A stretch of 64,000 nucleotides of DNA, taken from Hungatella sp. UBA4396 (GTDB lineage Bacteria > Bacillota > Clostridia > Lachnospirales > Lachnospiraceae). Below, one piece after another: positions 18,065 through 27,649 of the stretch; positions within the stretch are counted from its first letter, which is position 1; the number at the start of each line of letters is the position of its first letter. Made by a program: the position numbers and the translations under genes. Under the pieces are notes generated by a model, which worked only from the letters and a program-made list of their open reading frames with translations, did no database searches and was not told the DNA's origin. The stretch is taken from assembly GCA_002389905.1 (NCBI GenBank), contig DGRE01000060.1, forward strand, positions 106,166-170,165. The letters are read 5' to 3'.

Positions 18065-18093
18065 ATTATAACATAGATTTATTGTAAATGCAA
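18065..18093 (-). promoter_or_regulatory. Promoter of the 84-aa gene
   Basis: On the minus strand TTGCAT (18093-18088), 17 nt, TATAAT (18070-18065). A perfect hairpin AACCAC-AGCCA-GTGGTT (18027-18043) lies just downstream of the predicted start. Confidence 0.65.
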
Positions 18094-18104
18094 ACATATG
18101 TTCT
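18091..18104. promoter_or_regulatory. LexA/DinR-type SOS box 2
   Basis: CAAACATATGTTCT matches CGAACATATGTTCG at 12 of 14 positions and overlaps the -35 of the minus-strand promoter, a position where LexA would block polymerase. Confidence 0.6.
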
Positions 18105-18161
18105 GATTTTTTTTGAAAAAAATTATTTTCCTGCAACTTTTTGATTTATTGAAAAAGTACG

Positions 18162-18190
18162 GTGACAAAGGGCGGGCAACATGGTAAAAT
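18162..18190 (+). promoter_or_regulatory. Promoter of the MATE transporter gene
   Basis: GTGACA at 18162-18167, 17 nt, TAAAAT at 18185-18190. The SOS boxes are more than 55 bp upstream and need not affect it. Confidence 0.6.
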
Positions 18191-18243
18191 AACGTTTGTG
18201 CCTCCCAAAGGGCGGCGCAATATTCGTATAAAGGATGAAGATT

Positions 18244-19602
18244 ATGGAAACTGATATGACAAAGGGCAGTCCGCTTCCGATTATTTTAAGGTTCATGCTT
18301 CCCTTGATGATCGGAAACATGTTCCAGCAGCTTTACAATATGGCGGATACCATTATTGTGGGCCGTTTTGTGGGCCCTGATGCCCTGGCTGCGGTAGGTT
18401 CCACAGGAACCATCATGTTTCTGGTTCTCGGCTTTTCCCAGGGTATGAGCACAGGATTTTCCGTTCTCACCAGCCAGCGGTTTGGGGCGGGAGATGAAAA
18501 CGGGACAAAGAGGTCGGTGGCCAACGGAATACTTTTATCCGCATTTGTTATCATTATTATGACTGCTTTAAGTCTTTCCGGAATGAGATCTCTTCTCAGG
18601 CTTATGAATACTCCTGAGAACATTATGGAGGATGCGTATACTTATATATCTGTCATCTGCATGGGAATTGTGGCAAGTGTATTTTACAATCTGCTTTCCT
18701 CTTATCTGCGTTCAGTGGGAAACAGCCGGATTCCTCTTTTCTCCCTGATCCTTTCTGCTTTCTTAAATGTGGCGCTGGATTTTTTCTTTATTATAAATTT
18801 AAATATGGGAGTTGCAGGAGCGGCATGGGCCACCAATATCTCCCAGGGGATATCGGCAATTCTCTGTATCGTATATATTTACAAAAAGGTCCCGGTTCTG
18901 ACTCCGGAAAAAAAGCACTGGAGGCTTGATAAATGGGATACAAAGCGGCAGCTTTCCATAGGAATTCCAATGGCACTCCAGTTTGGAATAACGGCTTCGG
19001 GAACCATAGTCATGCAGTCCGCCATTAACCTGTTCGGCTCCACCGCAGTTGCGGCTTATACTGCTGCCAATAAATTCCAGAACCTGGTCATGCAGGGAAT
19101 GATTGCCATGGGGCAGACGATGGCTACTTATTCCGGCCAGAACTTTGGAAAGGGAAATATAAAAAGAATCCGCCAGGGTGTCAGGCTTGCTTTGGGGACC
19201 ACTATGGTCTACAGCCTTCTTTGCTCTGTTCTGGCTGTCACAGGACTTCCCTTTATATTAAAGCTGTTTTTCTCAGGAGAGGTGGATATTGCCGATATGC
19301 TGCCCTGGGCAAAGACCTATATTTATATATGCGCAGCTTTTTATATCCCTCTTTCCACGATTTTTATATTCAGAAACACCATGCAGGGCTGCGGATACGG
19401 ATTTCTGCCCATGATGGGAGGAGCGGCGGAGCTTTTAGCAAGGCTGGTTATGGCGGCTTTTGCCATCGGATTTTTAAACTATCCCCTGGCCTGTGCCTGC
19501 GATCCGGCGGCCTGGATCAGCGCTTCTTTATTTACCGGAATTGCATACCGTCATATTATGAAAAAGAATCTCACTGCCTCAGAAGCTGCTTCAGACGGCT
19601 GA
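18244..19602 (+). CDS. MATE family efflux transporter
   Basis: 452-aa integral membrane protein with about 12 hydrophobic spans in two related halves, each beginning with the MATE signature (LPIILRFMLPLMIGNMFQQL and RQLSIGIPMALQFGITASG). MATE proteins export cationic drugs or metabolites using Na+ or H+. An ATG at 18235 sits directly against the AAAGG; the ATG at 18244 is correctly spaced and preferred. It is transcribed alone. Substrate is unknown. Confidence 0.9.
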   Translation: METDMTKGSPLPIILRFMLPLMIGNMFQQLYNMADTIIVGRFVGPDALAAVGSTGTIMFLVLGFSQGMSTGFSVLTSQRFGAGDENGTKRSVANGILLSAFVIIIMTALSLSGMRSLLRLMNTPENIMEDAYTYISVICMGIVASVFYNLLSSYLRSVGNSRIPLFSLILSAFLNVALDFFFIINLNMGVAGAAWATNISQGISAILCIVYIYKKVPVLTPEKKHWRLDKWDTKRQLSIGIPMALQFGITASGTIVMQSAINLFGSTAVAAYTAANKFQNLVMQGMIAMGQTMATYSGQNFGKGNIKRIRQGVRLALGTTMVYSLLCSVLAVTGLPFILKLFFSGEVDIADMLPWAKTYIYICAAFYIPLSTIFIFRNTMQGCGYGFLPMMGGAAELLARLVMAAFAIGFLNYPLACACDPAAWISASLFTGIAYRHIMKKNLTASEAASDG

Positions 19603-19707
19603 TTTTTTTTCTGGTTTTAAATTTCTTAATTTATTATTGATTTATAGATTAATATTTAGTATATTATGTAATAGATTATCTTAGGCGGAAACGAAAGGGG
19701 AATCAAG

Positions 19708-20760
19708 ATGATAAAAGTAGCTGTAGATGCCATGGGCGGCGACTATGCACCGGTTGAAATGGTGGCGGGCGCTGTAGAGGCTGTAAACGCGAATAAAGAG
19801 ATCCGGGTTCTCTTAGTAGGGCAGGAGCATATTGTATCGAAGGAGCTTGAAAAGCATACCTACTCAAAGGACCAGATACAGATTGTGAATGCGTCAGAGG
19901 TAATCGAAACGGAAGAACCTCCGGTTAACGCCATACGAAAGAAGAAGGATTCTTCCATCGTTGTGGGAATGAATCTGGTAAAACAGAAGGAGGCGGATGC
20001 GTTTGTTTCAGCCGGCAGCTCAGGAGCTATCCTGGTTGGCGGTCAGGTCATTGTCGGGCGGATAAAAGGTGTGGAAAGACCGCCGTTAGCCCCCCTTATC
20101 CCTACGGAAAACGGAGTTTCCTTATTGGTGGACTGCGGAGCCAATGTGGATGCCCGTGCCTCACATCTGGTACAGTTTGCCAGAATGGGTTCTCTATATA
20201 TGGAGCATGTGGTGGGCATTAAAAATCCCAGAGTGGCGATTGTCAACATCGGTGCAGAAGAGGAAAAGGGCAATACGCTTGTGAAGGAAGCATTTCCGCT
20301 GTTAAAGGAATGCAAAGACATTCATTTTACCGGAAGCATTGAGGCCAGAGAGATTCCCAGGGGCGGTGCAGATGTCATTGTTTGTGAGGCGTTTGTGGGC
20401 AATGTAATCCTGAAACTTTATGAAGGAGTGGGAGCAACTCTCATAAGCAAGGTAAAGAGCGGCATGATGGAAAGCTTGAGAAGCAAAATCGGAGCCCTGC
20501 TTGTAAAGCCTGCTTTAAAGAAAACCTTAAAATCCTTTGACGGTTCCCAGTACGGAGGAGCACCGCTTTTAGGGCTCAACGGCCTGGTGGTGAAGACTCA
20601 TGGAAATTCAAAGGCAACAGAGGTGAAGAACTCCATACTTCAGTGCGTAACCTTCAAGGAACAGGGAATTAATGATAAGATAAGAGAAAGTCTTGGAATT
20701 GAAAATGAAAGAACGCCCTCCGGGCATACCGCTATGCCTGAAAACCATGGGCAAGAGTAG
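19708..20760 (+). CDS. plsX: Phosphate acyltransferase PlsX
   Basis: 350-aa enzyme converting acyl-ACP and phosphate to acyl-phosphate, the donor for PlsY in phospholipid synthesis. It starts with the diagnostic VAVDAMGGDYAP and contains SAGSSGAILVGG and the GGAPLLGLNG motif near the C-terminus. The last ~15 residues are a low-complexity tail. It heads plsX-acpP-rnc-smc-ftsY, an order shared with Bacillus except that fabD and fabG are absent here. Confidence 0.96.
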   Translation: MIKVAVDAMGGDYAPVEMVAGAVEAVNANKEIRVLLVGQEHIVSKELEKHTYSKDQIQIVNASEVIETEEPPVNAIRKKKDSSIVVGMNLVKQKEADAFVSAGSSGAILVGGQVIVGRIKGVERPPLAPLIPTENGVSLLVDCGANVDARASHLVQFARMGSLYMEHVVGIKNPRVAIVNIGAEEEKGNTLVKEAFPLLKECKDIHFTGSIEAREIPRGGADVIVCEAFVGNVILKLYEGVGATLISKVKSGMMESLRSKIGALLVKPALKKTLKSFDGSQYGGAPLLGLNGLVVKTHGNSKATEVKNSILQCVTFKEQGINDKIRESLGIENERTPSGHTAMPENHGQE

Positions 20761-20794
20761 GGAAATCAAGAATAGGAGAGAGGAAGGAAAAGAA

Positions 20795-21025
20795 ATGGAA
20801 TTTGAGAAGTTACAGAATATTATTGCAGAGATATTGAATATTGAGGCTGATGAGGTGACTATGAACGCAACATTTGTAGACGATCTTGGCGCTGATTCCC
20901 TTGATGTGTTTCAGATCGTTATGGGCATTGAGGAGGAATTTGATATTGAAATTCCGACTGAAGTGGCAGAAAACATCGTAAGTGTCAGTGACGCAGTAGA
21001 ACAGATCAAGAATGCTTTAAATTAA
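20795..21025 (+). CDS. acpP: Acyl carrier protein
   Basis: 76-aa acidic four-helix carrier for fatty-acid synthesis. The phosphopantetheine site is Ser35 in DDLGADSLDVFQIVMG. The longer open frame from 20693 overlaps plsX; the ATG at 20795 with GAGGAAGG upstream gives the normal length. It is followed by a hairpin that may reduce read-through into rnc. Confidence 0.96.
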   Translation: MEFEKLQNIIAEILNIEADEVTMNATFVDDLGADSLDVFQIVMGIEEEFDIEIPTEVAENIVSVSDAVEQIKNALN

Positions 21026-21033
21026 TAGATGTG

Positions 21034-21077
21034 GGTGCTGCCGGGACTTTCAGGTCTGTATGCAGCACCTTATTTTA
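21034..21077 (+). terminator. Hairpin between acpP and rnc (terminator or attenuator)
   Basis: Eight-base stem GGTGCTGC / GCAGCACC with a 20-nt loop, followed by TTATTTTAT. The weak T tract suggests partial termination, which would explain high ACP over downstream expression. Confidence 0.6.
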
Positions 21078-21102
21078 TAATGAGGGTTGAAAGGAGTATC
21101 GA

Positions 21103-21816
21103 ATGAGCAGGAATTTAAAAGAACTGGAAGAGCGTATCGGATACGTTTTTTCGGACAAGCAGCTGATGAAACGGGCCGTGACCCACAGCTCCTATGCAAA
21201 CGAGCACCGTTTAAGCAAGATGGAATGCAATGAAAGGCTGGAGTTTTTAGGAGACTCTGTGCTGGAGGTGGTTTCCAGTGATTGCCTGTATCACAAGTAT
21301 CCGGAGAAACCGGAGGGGGATTTGACTAAAATACGGGCCAGCATTGTCTGTGAGCCGACTTTAGCTTACTGTGCCGAGGCGTTAAAGCTTGGGGAATATC
21401 TTCTTCTTGGCAAGGGCGAGGAAGGAACCGGCGGACGGGGGCGGGCATCAATTGTGTCGGATGCCATGGAAGCGCTCATAGGAGCCATTTATCTGGACGG
21501 TGGTTTTGCTAATGCAAAAGAGTTTATCCTTCGTTTCATCATGAATGATCTGGAACATAAACAGCTCTTTTATGATAGCAAGACTATCTTACAGGAGATC
21601 GTACAGGGCAGGACAGATGAACCCTTAAGCTATGAGCTTTTGCAGGAGAAGGGGCCGGACCATAACAAAGTGTTTGAAACCCAGGTTCTTATCGGCAAAA
21701 AGGTCATCGGAAAAGGGGCCGGAAGGACGAAAAAGGCAGCGGAACAGGTGGCTGCCTATCACGGAATTCTGGAGCTTAAGAGCATGGAGGCGGTTCCTGC
21801 GGGAAAGAAAGGGTAA
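21103..21816 (+). CDS. rnc: Ribonuclease III
   Basis: 237-aa double-strand-specific endoribonuclease for rRNA maturation and RNA turnover. The catalytic signature ERLEFLGDSVLEV lies near residue 41, the second acidic site is in SDAMEALIGAIYLDGG, and a dsRNA-binding domain occupies the C-terminal ~75 residues ending with GRTKKAAEQVAA. Only 2 bp separate it from smc. Confidence 0.96.
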   Translation: MSRNLKELEERIGYVFSDKQLMKRAVTHSSYANEHRLSKMECNERLEFLGDSVLEVVSSDCLYHKYPEKPEGDLTKIRASIVCEPTLAYCAEALKLGEYLLLGKGEEGTGGRGRASIVSDAMEALIGAIYLDGGFANAKEFILRFIMNDLEHKQLFYDSKTILQEIVQGRTDEPLSYELLQEKGPDHNKVFETQVLIGKKVIGKGAGRTKKAAEQVAAYHGILELKSMEAVPAGKKG

Positions 21817-21818
21817 CT

Positions 21819-24800
21819 ATGTATCTGAAAAGCATTGAGGTACAGGGCTTTAAATCATTTGCCAATAAGATCATCTTTGATTTTCATAACGGAATCACAG
21901 GAATTGTAGGACCCAACGGCAGCGGCAAAAGCAATGTTGCCGATGCTGTGCGCTGGGTTTTGGGAGAGCAGAAGGTAAAACAGCTTCGAAGCTCCAACAT
22001 GCAGGATGTGATTTTTTCCGGAACTGAGATGAGAAAACCCCAGGGCTTTGCTTATGTGGCAATCACTCTGGACAACTCAGACCATCACCTTGCCATTGAT
22101 TATGACCAGGTGACGGTTTCCAGAAGAGTGTACCGCTCCGGGGAAAGCGAATATATGATCAACGGGAGTGCCTGCCGTTTAAAGGATATTTATGAGCTGT
22201 TTTATGATACGGGAATTGGAAAAGAAGGCTACTCCATCATCGGACAGGGGCAGATCGATAAAATCTTAAGCGGAAAGCCGGAGGAGCGCAGAGAGCTGTT
22301 TGACGAGGCGGCCGGAATTGTGAAGTTTAAGCGCAGAAAGGCTATTGCCCAGAAAAAGTTAGAAGATGAAAAACAAAATCTGGTTCGTGTCAGCGACATC
22401 CTCTCAGAGCTGGAAAAGCAGGTAGGTCCCCTCGCCAAGCAGTCTGAATCGGCAAGGGAATACCTTCGTTTAAAGGAAGAACTGAAAAAGTACGATGTCA
22501 ACCAGTTTTTAATGGAAACGGAAAGCCTGCGAATTCAGATTAAGGAGAGCGGGGAAAAGGAAGCCATTGTTTCCAGGGATCTAGAAGAAACAAGGCAGAT
22601 ATCAGAAGGAATACGGGAAGAATACGAAGCGCTGGATGCCTCTTTGACAGAGCTTGATGAGTCCATTGACCGGGCCAGGAATGAAAAGAATCAATCCGAC
22701 ATGGCAATGGGAAACTTAGAAGGCCAGATCAACGTATTGAGGGAGCAGATCAATACGGAGCAGATGAATGCAGAGCATATCGCAGGGCGTATCCGCACCA
22801 TACATACCGAAGTTGAGGCTAAAACCGCCCAGTCTGCCTCTTATGAGGAGGAACGGTCTCAGATCGCCGTACAGGTAAAGGCGGCGTCAGAAAGGCAGAA
22901 AGAAGCAGAAGCTGCCTTAAATGAGTCGGATGAAAAAATCCGTCTTCTGGAACAGCAGATTGAAGAGGGAAAAGGCGGCATCATTGGAATCCTCAATGAA
23001 AAAGCTTCCTTCAGTGCCAGACAGCAGCGGTATGAAACCATGTTGGAGCAGGTAGATGTACGGCGTTCCGAGGTCTGCCAGAAGCTGTTGAAATATAAGA
23101 GCGATGAGTCGGAGCAGGACGAACGGCTGGCAGCCCTTGAAAGGGAGGCCGGTGAAATCGAGTCGGCAATCTCTGAAAGGGATGAAGCCAGAGCCTCCAG
23201 CGAAGCCAGGACAGAGGAATTGGAACAAGAAGTCCGCAGGCTTAATAAAAATTTAAACAACAAGCAGCAGGAATACCACACCAGCTATACCAAGCTGGAA
23301 TCCCTCCGGAATATTGCAGAGCGGTATGAGGGCTACGGCGGCAGCATCCGCAAGGTCATGGAGGTAAAGGACCGGATTCACGGCATTCACGGAGTTGTTG
23401 CAGATTTAATTACAGTGCCTAAAAAGTATGAGATCGCCATTGAGACCGCACTTGGCGGAAGCATCCAGAATGTTGTGACGGATTCCGAGCAGACAGCCAA
23501 GCATCTGATTGAATATTTAAAGAAAAACCGGTTTGGGCGGGCGACTTTTCTTCCCCTTACCAGCATTGGAAACAAGAATTCCTTTCATCAGGAAAAAGCC
23601 CTGGCAGAGCCGGGTGTTCTGGGCCTTGCCAGTTCTTTGGTAGAGGCAGACCCCCAGTATGAAGGCCTTCTCACCTACTTATTAGGGCGGGTGGTGGTGA
23701 CAGAGACCATTGACCACGCCATTGCCCTGGCAAAAAAGTTTCAGTATTCCCTGCGGATCGTAACTCTGGAAGGAGAACTGATCAGCGCAGGCGGTTCCAT
23801 GACAGGCGGCGCCTTTAAAAATACCAGTAATTTGCTGGGACGGAAAAGGGAAATGGAGGAGCTGGAAGAAGCCTGTACAAAAGCTCTTGTTGATGTGGAG
23901 CGGCTGGAAAAGGATTTGGTGATGAACGAGGGACTTCTGGCAGAAAGCCGGGAAGAACTTGGAAAAATACAGACAGAAATACAGCAGCTTTATTTAAAAC
24001 AAAATACGGTTAACTTAAGCATGCGCCGGGCAGAAGAAAAGAAGGCGGAGATAAAAGAATCCTATGGAGATCTGGAGCGGGAAAACGGCCAGCTTGAAGA
24101 CCAGATACGGGAAATAAGTGCCAGCAGGCAGGACCTTTCTGAAGCAGTGGGAAGGCTGGAAAAGCAGAATTTGGAAACCTCAGACCAGCTGGAAAGCTTT
24201 CAGCACCTTTTGGAAACAGCCAGGGCGGACCGGGAACAGCATTATAAAAATTTATCCGCAATTCAGATGGAGGCTTCCGGGCTAAAGCAAAAGGATGATT
24301 TTGAACAGGAAAATATCCGCCGTGTGAAGGAAGAAATCCGCCGCCTGGAGGATGAACTTTGCGGTCTTTCAAACGGTACTACCGATTCCAACCGGATCAT
24401 CGAAGAAAAGCAAGGAGAAATCCAGGTTCTGAAAGAGCGGATTGAAGAGGCCAAAGCCCGGGCAGAGATACAGGAACAGCTTGTAAGGGAAAAGGCTGCT
24501 GTCAGGGAAAGTAAATCCAAAGAGCAGAAGGAATTATTCCGGAAGCGGGAAGAACTGACAGAACGGATCAGTCTTTTGGATAAGGAATTGTTCCGCCTGC
24601 AAAGCCAGAAGGAAAAGCTGGAGGAACGGCTGGAAGGCCATGTGGATTACATGTGGAGCGAATATGAGCTGACCTTTTCAACGGCAGAGGCTTTGCGGAA
24701 TGAGCAGTGGACCTCTCTGCCTCAGATTAAATCCATGATCGTTTCCCTGAAAGAGGATATCCGAAAGCTTGGTCATGTCAATGTCAATGCCATTGAGGAT

Positions 24801-25379
24801 TATAAGGAAATATCCGGACGATATGAATTTATGAAAACCCAGCACGATGATCTGGTGGCTGCAGAAGGCACGCTCTTAAAGATCATTGAAGAACTGGATA
24901 CAGGAATGCGAAGACAGTTTGAAGAAAAATTCCGGGAGATCCGTCAGGAATTCGATAAGGTGTTCAAGGAATTGTTCGGAGGCGGACGGGGAACCTTAGA
25001 ATTGGTGGAAGAGGAGGATATTCTGGAGGCAGGAATCCAGATCATATCCCAGCCTCCCGGAAAGAAGCTCCAGAACATGATGCAGCTTTCGGGAGGGGAA
25101 AAAGCTTTGACTGCTATTGCCCTTTTGTTTGCAATCCAGAACTTAAAGCCATCTCCTTTCTGCCTTTTGGATGAGATTGAGGCGGCTCTCGACGATTCCA
25201 ACGTGGACCGTTTTGCAAAATATCTGCATAAGCTGACAAAATATACGCAGTTCATTGTCATTACCCACAGGCGCGGTACCATGGTGGCTGCGGACCGCCT
25301 GTATGGAATTACCATGCAGGAAAAGGGCGTTTCAACGCTAGTATCTGTTAATCTGATTGAAGAAGATTTAGAAAGTTAA
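21819..25379 (+). CDS. smc: Chromosome segregation protein SMC
   Basis: 1186-aa condensin ATPase. The N-terminal head has Walker A GPNGSGKSN (residues 32-40), two long coiled coils flank a hinge at about residues 510-660 (including GGSMTGGAF), and the C-terminal head has LSGGEKALTAIALLFAI and Walker B FCLLDEIEAALDD. The length is standard. It acts with ScpA/ScpB, not in this window, to organise the chromosome. Located between rnc and ftsY as in Bacillus. Confidence 0.97.
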   Translation: MYLKSIEVQGFKSFANKIIFDFHNGITGIVGPNGSGKSNVADAVRWVLGEQKVKQLRSSNMQDVIFSGTEMRKPQGFAYVAITLDNSDHHLAIDYDQVTVSRRVYRSGESEYMINGSACRLKDIYELFYDTGIGKEGYSIIGQGQIDKILSGKPEERRELFDEAAGIVKFKRRKAIAQKKLEDEKQNLVRVSDILSELEKQVGPLAKQSESAREYLRLKEELKKYDVNQFLMETESLRIQIKESGEKEAIVSRDLEETRQISEGIREEYEALDASLTELDESIDRARNEKNQSDMAMGNLEGQINVLREQINTEQMNAEHIAGRIRTIHTEVEAKTAQSASYEEERSQIAVQVKAASERQKEAEAALNESDEKIRLLEQQIEEGKGGIIGILNEKASFSARQQRYETMLEQVDVRRSEVCQKLLKYKSDESEQDERLAALEREAGEIESAISERDEARASSEARTEELEQEVRRLNKNLNNKQQEYHTSYTKLESLRNIAERYEGYGGSIRKVMEVKDRIHGIHGVVADLITVPKKYEIAIETALGGSIQNVVTDSEQTAKHLIEYLKKNRFGRATFLPLTSIGNKNSFHQEKALAEPGVLGLASSLVEADPQYEGLLTYLLGRVVVTETIDHAIALAKKFQYSLRIVTLEGELISAGGSMTGGAFKNTSNLLGRKREMEELEEACTKALVDVERLEKDLVMNEGLLAESREELGKIQTEIQQLYLKQNTVNLSMRRAEEKKAEIKESYGDLERENGQLEDQIREISASRQDLSEAVGRLEKQNLETSDQLESFQHLLETARADREQHYKNLSAIQMEASGLKQKDDFEQENIRRVKEEIRRLEDELCGLSNGTTDSNRIIEEKQGEIQVLKERIEEAKARAEIQEQLVREKAAVRESKSKEQKELFRKREELTERISLLDKELFRLQSQKEKLEERLEGHVDYMWSEYELTFSTAEALRNEQWTSLPQIKSMIVSLKEDIRKLGHVNVNAIEDYKEISGRYEFMKTQHDDLVAAEGTLLKIIEELDTGMRRQFEEKFREIRQEFDKVFKELFGGGRGTLELVEEEDILEAGIQIISQPPGKKLQNMMQLSGGEKALTAIALLFAIQNLKPSPFCLLDEIEAALDDSNVDRFAKYLHKLTKYTQFIVITHRRGTMVAADRLYGITMQEKGVSTLVSVNLIEEDLES

Positions 25380-25390
25380 GGAGACCGACT

Positions 25391-26332
25391 ATGGGTGAAA
25401 AAAAAGGATTCTTTGGAAAGCTGGTAGCTGGACTGCAAAAGACAAGGGATAATATCATCTCAGGAGTTGATTCCATTTTCAGCGGCTTTTCAGCCATTGA
25501 CGATGATTTTTATGAAGAAATAGAAGAAATCCTGATTATGGGAGATTTGGGAATCCAGACTACAACGTCAATTGTAGAGGATTTGAGAAGGAAGGTTAAG
25601 GAAAACAACATCAAGGACCCGGCAGAATGCAAACAGCTCCTTATGGACAGCATTATGGAACAGATGGATCTGGGAGAAAATGCCTATGAATTTGAAAACC
25701 GGAAATCCGTCCTTTTAATCATCGGTGTAAACGGAGTGGGAAAAACCACTTCCGTGGGAAAGCTGGCAGGGCAGATGAAGGATGATGGAAAAAAGGTGAT
25801 CGTTGCGGCGGCTGATACCTTCCGTGCGGCAGCCATTGACCAGCTGACGGAATGGGCCAGGAGAGCAGGGGTTGATATTATTGCCCAGCAGGAAGGCTCT
25901 GACCCGGCAGCCGTTGTCTTTGATGCTGTGGCTGCAGCCAAATCAAGGCAGGCCGATATTTTAATATGTGATACGGCAGGCCGTCTGCACAACAAAAAGA
26001 ACCTGATGGAAGAGCTTAAGAAGATCAACCGGATCATTGACAAGGAATATCCGGAAGCCTACCGGGAAACCCTGGTGGTATTAGATGGAACCACCGGGCA
26101 GAATGCTCTTGTGCAGGCCAAGCAGTTTATGGAAGCAGCAGATATTACCGGCATTATTCTGACAAAGCTGGACGGAACAGCCAAGGGAGGCATTGCAGTT
26201 GCCATCCAGTCTGAGCTGGGAATTCCTGTAAAATACATTGGAGTCGGAGAAAAGATTGATGACCTGCAGAAGTTCAACGCAAAGGAATTTGTAAATGCAT
26301 TGTTCCACGTAGAAGAGAAAGAAGAGGCGTAA
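25391..26332 (+). CDS. ftsY: Signal recognition particle receptor FtsY
   Basis: 313-aa SRP GTPase, the membrane-peripheral receptor for Ffh-ribosome complexes. It has the NG domain only: GVNGVGKTTSVGKLAG (G1), DTFRAAAIDQL, DTAGRLHNKKNLMEEL (G3) and TKLDGTAKGG (G4). The short charged N-terminus lacks the long acidic A domain of E. coli, as normal for Firmicutes. It lies 11 bp after smc. Confidence 0.96.
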   Translation: MGEKKGFFGKLVAGLQKTRDNIISGVDSIFSGFSAIDDDFYEEIEEILIMGDLGIQTTTSIVEDLRRKVKENNIKDPAECKQLLMDSIMEQMDLGENAYEFENRKSVLLIIGVNGVGKTTSVGKLAGQMKDDGKKVIVAAADTFRAAAIDQLTEWARRAGVDIIAQQEGSDPAAVVFDAVAAAKSRQADILICDTAGRLHNKKNLMEELKKINRIIDKEYPEAYRETLVVLDGTTGQNALVQAKQFMEAADITGIILTKLDGTAKGGIAVAIQSELGIPVKYIGVGEKIDDLQKFNAKEFVNALFHVEEKEEA

Positions 26333-26335
26333 CGT

Positions 26336-27559
26336 ATGTTGACATTGGAAAGGTTTGAAGAAGCATCAGAGGTTGTTAGCAAAATCACCCTGGAAACAAA
26401 GCTCATATACAGTGAATATTTTTCCGCTCAAACCGGGAATAAGATTTTTTTTAAACCGGAAAACCTTCAGTATACCGGTGCTTATAAGGTGAGAGGCGCC
26501 TATTATAAAATCAGTACCTTGACAGAGGAAGAAAAGGCAAAGGGATTGATTACGGCTTCCGCAGGCAATCACGCCCAGGGTGTTGCATATGCGGCCAAGC
26601 TGGCAGGCATTCCTGCAACCATCGTCATGCCTACCACAACTCCCCTGATGAAGGTGAACCGGACAAAAGGCTATGGAGCAAAGGTTGTTTTAGAAGGCGA
26701 TGTATTTGATGAAGCCTGCGACCATGCCTATAAGCTTGCAGAGGAACTGGGGCTTACCTTTGTCCATCCCTTTAATGATCTGGAGGTGGCTACCGGACAG
26801 GGAACCATTGCTATGGAGATTGTCAAGGAGCTTCCCACTGTTGATTACATTCTGGTTCCCATCGGCGGCGGTGGCTTGTGCACAGGAGTTTCTGTTTTGG
26901 CAAAAATGCTCAATCCCAAAATCAAGATCATCGGTGTGGAGCCGGCAGGCGCCAACTGTATGCAGGAATCCCTGCGCCAGGGAAAGGTGGTTGAGCTGCC
27001 GACAATCAATACCATTGCTGACGGTACTGCGGTAAAATGTCCCGGAGACAGGATTTTCCCCTACATTCAGGAAAATGTGGATGAGATCATCACCATTGAA
27101 GACTCTGAGCTGATTGTGTCATTTCTCGATATGGTAGAAAATCATAAAATGATTGTGGAAAATTCCGGACTTCTGACCGTTGCTGCATTAAAGCATATGA
27201 AGGCAGATAATAAAAAGGTGGTTTCCATCTTAAGCGGCGGAAATATGGATGTGATTACCATGGCTTCTGTTGTTCAGCATGGACTGATTCAGAGAGACCG
27301 AATCTTTACCGTATCCATTCTTCTTCCCGACAAACCGGGCGAGCTGGCAAAGGTTTCCACCCTTCTTGCAAAGGAGCAGGGCAATGTAATCCGCCTGGAG
27401 CATAACCAGTTTATCAGCATAAACAGAAACTCTGCCGTAGAGCTTCGGATTACTCTGGAGGCATTTGGAACAGAGCATAAGAATTCTATTATGGCAGCTC
27501 TTATGGCTGAAGGTTACAGGCCTAAGCTGGTGAAGTCAAAGGGAACTTACTCAGAATAA
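26336..27559 (+). CDS. ilvA: Threonine ammonia-lyase with ACT domain
   Basis: 407-aa PLP enzyme deaminating threonine to 2-oxobutanoate for isoleucine synthesis or catabolism. Lys51 in YTGAYKVRGAYYK is the PLP lysine, SAGNHAQG and the glycine loop PIGGGGLCTG bind the cofactor phosphate, and the C-terminal ~80 residues (VSILLPDKPGELAKVSTLL) form one ACT domain. A single ACT domain resembles the shorter TdcB-like/IlvA1 class. It starts 3 bp after ftsY and ends at a strong terminator, so it closes the plsX-ftsY operon. Confidence 0.93.
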   Translation: MLTLERFEEASEVVSKITLETKLIYSEYFSAQTGNKIFFKPENLQYTGAYKVRGAYYKISTLTEEEKAKGLITASAGNHAQGVAYAAKLAGIPATIVMPTTTPLMKVNRTKGYGAKVVLEGDVFDEACDHAYKLAEELGLTFVHPFNDLEVATGQGTIAMEIVKELPTVDYILVPIGGGGLCTGVSVLAKMLNPKIKIIGVEPAGANCMQESLRQGKVVELPTINTIADGTAVKCPGDRIFPYIQENVDEIITIEDSELIVSFLDMVENHKMIVENSGLLTVAALKHMKADNKKVVSILSGGNMDVITMASVVQHGLIQRDRIFTVSILLPDKPGELAKVSTLLAKEQGNVIRLEHNQFISINRNSAVELRITLEAFGTEHKNSIMAALMAEGYRPKLVKSKGTYSE

Positions 27560-27574
27560 GATTGATTTAATGAT

Positions 27575-27628
27575 AAAAGACAGAAGCAAAATAAGATCAT
27601 TTTAATGATTCTTTTGCTTCTGTCTTTT
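27575..27628. terminator. Bidirectional terminator between ilvA and the LytTR regulator
   Basis: Seventeen-base perfect stem AAAAGACAGAAGCAAAA / TTTTGCTTCTGTCTTTT with an internal small hairpin; T runs on both strands serve the two convergent genes. Confidence 0.88.
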
Positions 27629-27649
27629 GAGATTTTAACGAATTTTAAA

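Noticed and set aside
19221..19640. 139-codon frame in +strand overlapping the MATE gene
   Set aside because: Alternate frame of a membrane-protein gene; Tyr/Cys/Arg-rich, no ribosome site.
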